Of a DNA stretch of 23,281 bases, positions 23,268 to 23,281 are shown one piece after another. The position numbers and the translations under genes are program-made. The stretch's first letter is position 1. Every line of letters starts with the position of its first letter. Origin of the DNA: Veillonellaceae bacterium (GTDB lineage Bacteria; Bacillota; Negativicutes; Veillonellales; Veillonellaceae); assembly GCA_900765165.1 (NCBI GenBank), contig CAAFQR010000135.1, forward strand, positions 1 through 23,281. Direction: 5' to 3'. The notes beneath the pieces were generated by a model that did no database searches, was not told the DNA's origin, and saw only the letters and a list, made by a program, of their open reading frames with translations.

Positions 23268-23281
23268 TTTTCAATAACTAA

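Overview
The window looks like a chromosomal core region of a Negativicutes bacterium (diderm Firmicutes), probably Veillonellales. I infer this from gene order and protein style only. The gene string maf-radC-mreB-mreC-mreD-mrdA-minD-rodA, followed by the radical-SAM/DUF2344/RNase G block, is a Firmicutes-type arrangement. The AMIN-domain and S55-domain exported proteins and the murA-mbl pair fit a non-sporulating relative of sporulating Firmicutes. I see no mobile elements, CRISPR array, tRNA or rRNA. Base composition and codon use look uniform. All genes are on the + strand except the first.

Region 1 (1-2314): a small exported protein of unknown function on the - strand diverges from maf (nucleotide pyrophosphatase) and radC (JAMM-domain protein). 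A strong intrinsic terminator follows radC.

Region 2 (2337-12878): a long elongasome operon begins at an extended -10 promoter. It encodes MreB, MreC, MreD, PBP2, a MinD-type ATPase and RodA, the machinery for side-wall peptidoglycan synthesis and site placement. It then runs on through a B12-binding-like radical SAM protein, a DUF2344 protein and RNase G. Gaps are short and several genes overlap. No minC or minE lies beside minD.

Region 3 (12948-16618): mntP (Mn2+ efflux), serS with its own probable promoter, a small transaldolase (annotated elsewhere as fructose-6-phosphate aldolase-like) and class II fructose-1,6-bisphosphatase. The last two form a sugar-phosphate pair.

Region 4 (16640-19209): murA overlaps a second MreB/Mbl gene, closed by an intrinsic terminator. 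This MreB keeps all catalytic motifs but carries an unusual basic insertion near its N-terminus. The first MreB instead has substitutions at ATPase positions. The two filaments may therefore have divided labour.

Region 5 (19225-23267): three consecutive exported proteins: an AMIN plus phosphodiester-glycosidase-like protein that has lost the DGGGS-type motif, a 100-residue secreted lipoyl-like domain with no modifiable lysine, and an S55 (SpoIVB-like) serine peptidase with a long Lys/Ala/Pro/Ser tail. Together they look like an uncharacterised envelope module beside the Mbl gene, and this is the best candidate here for something undescribed.
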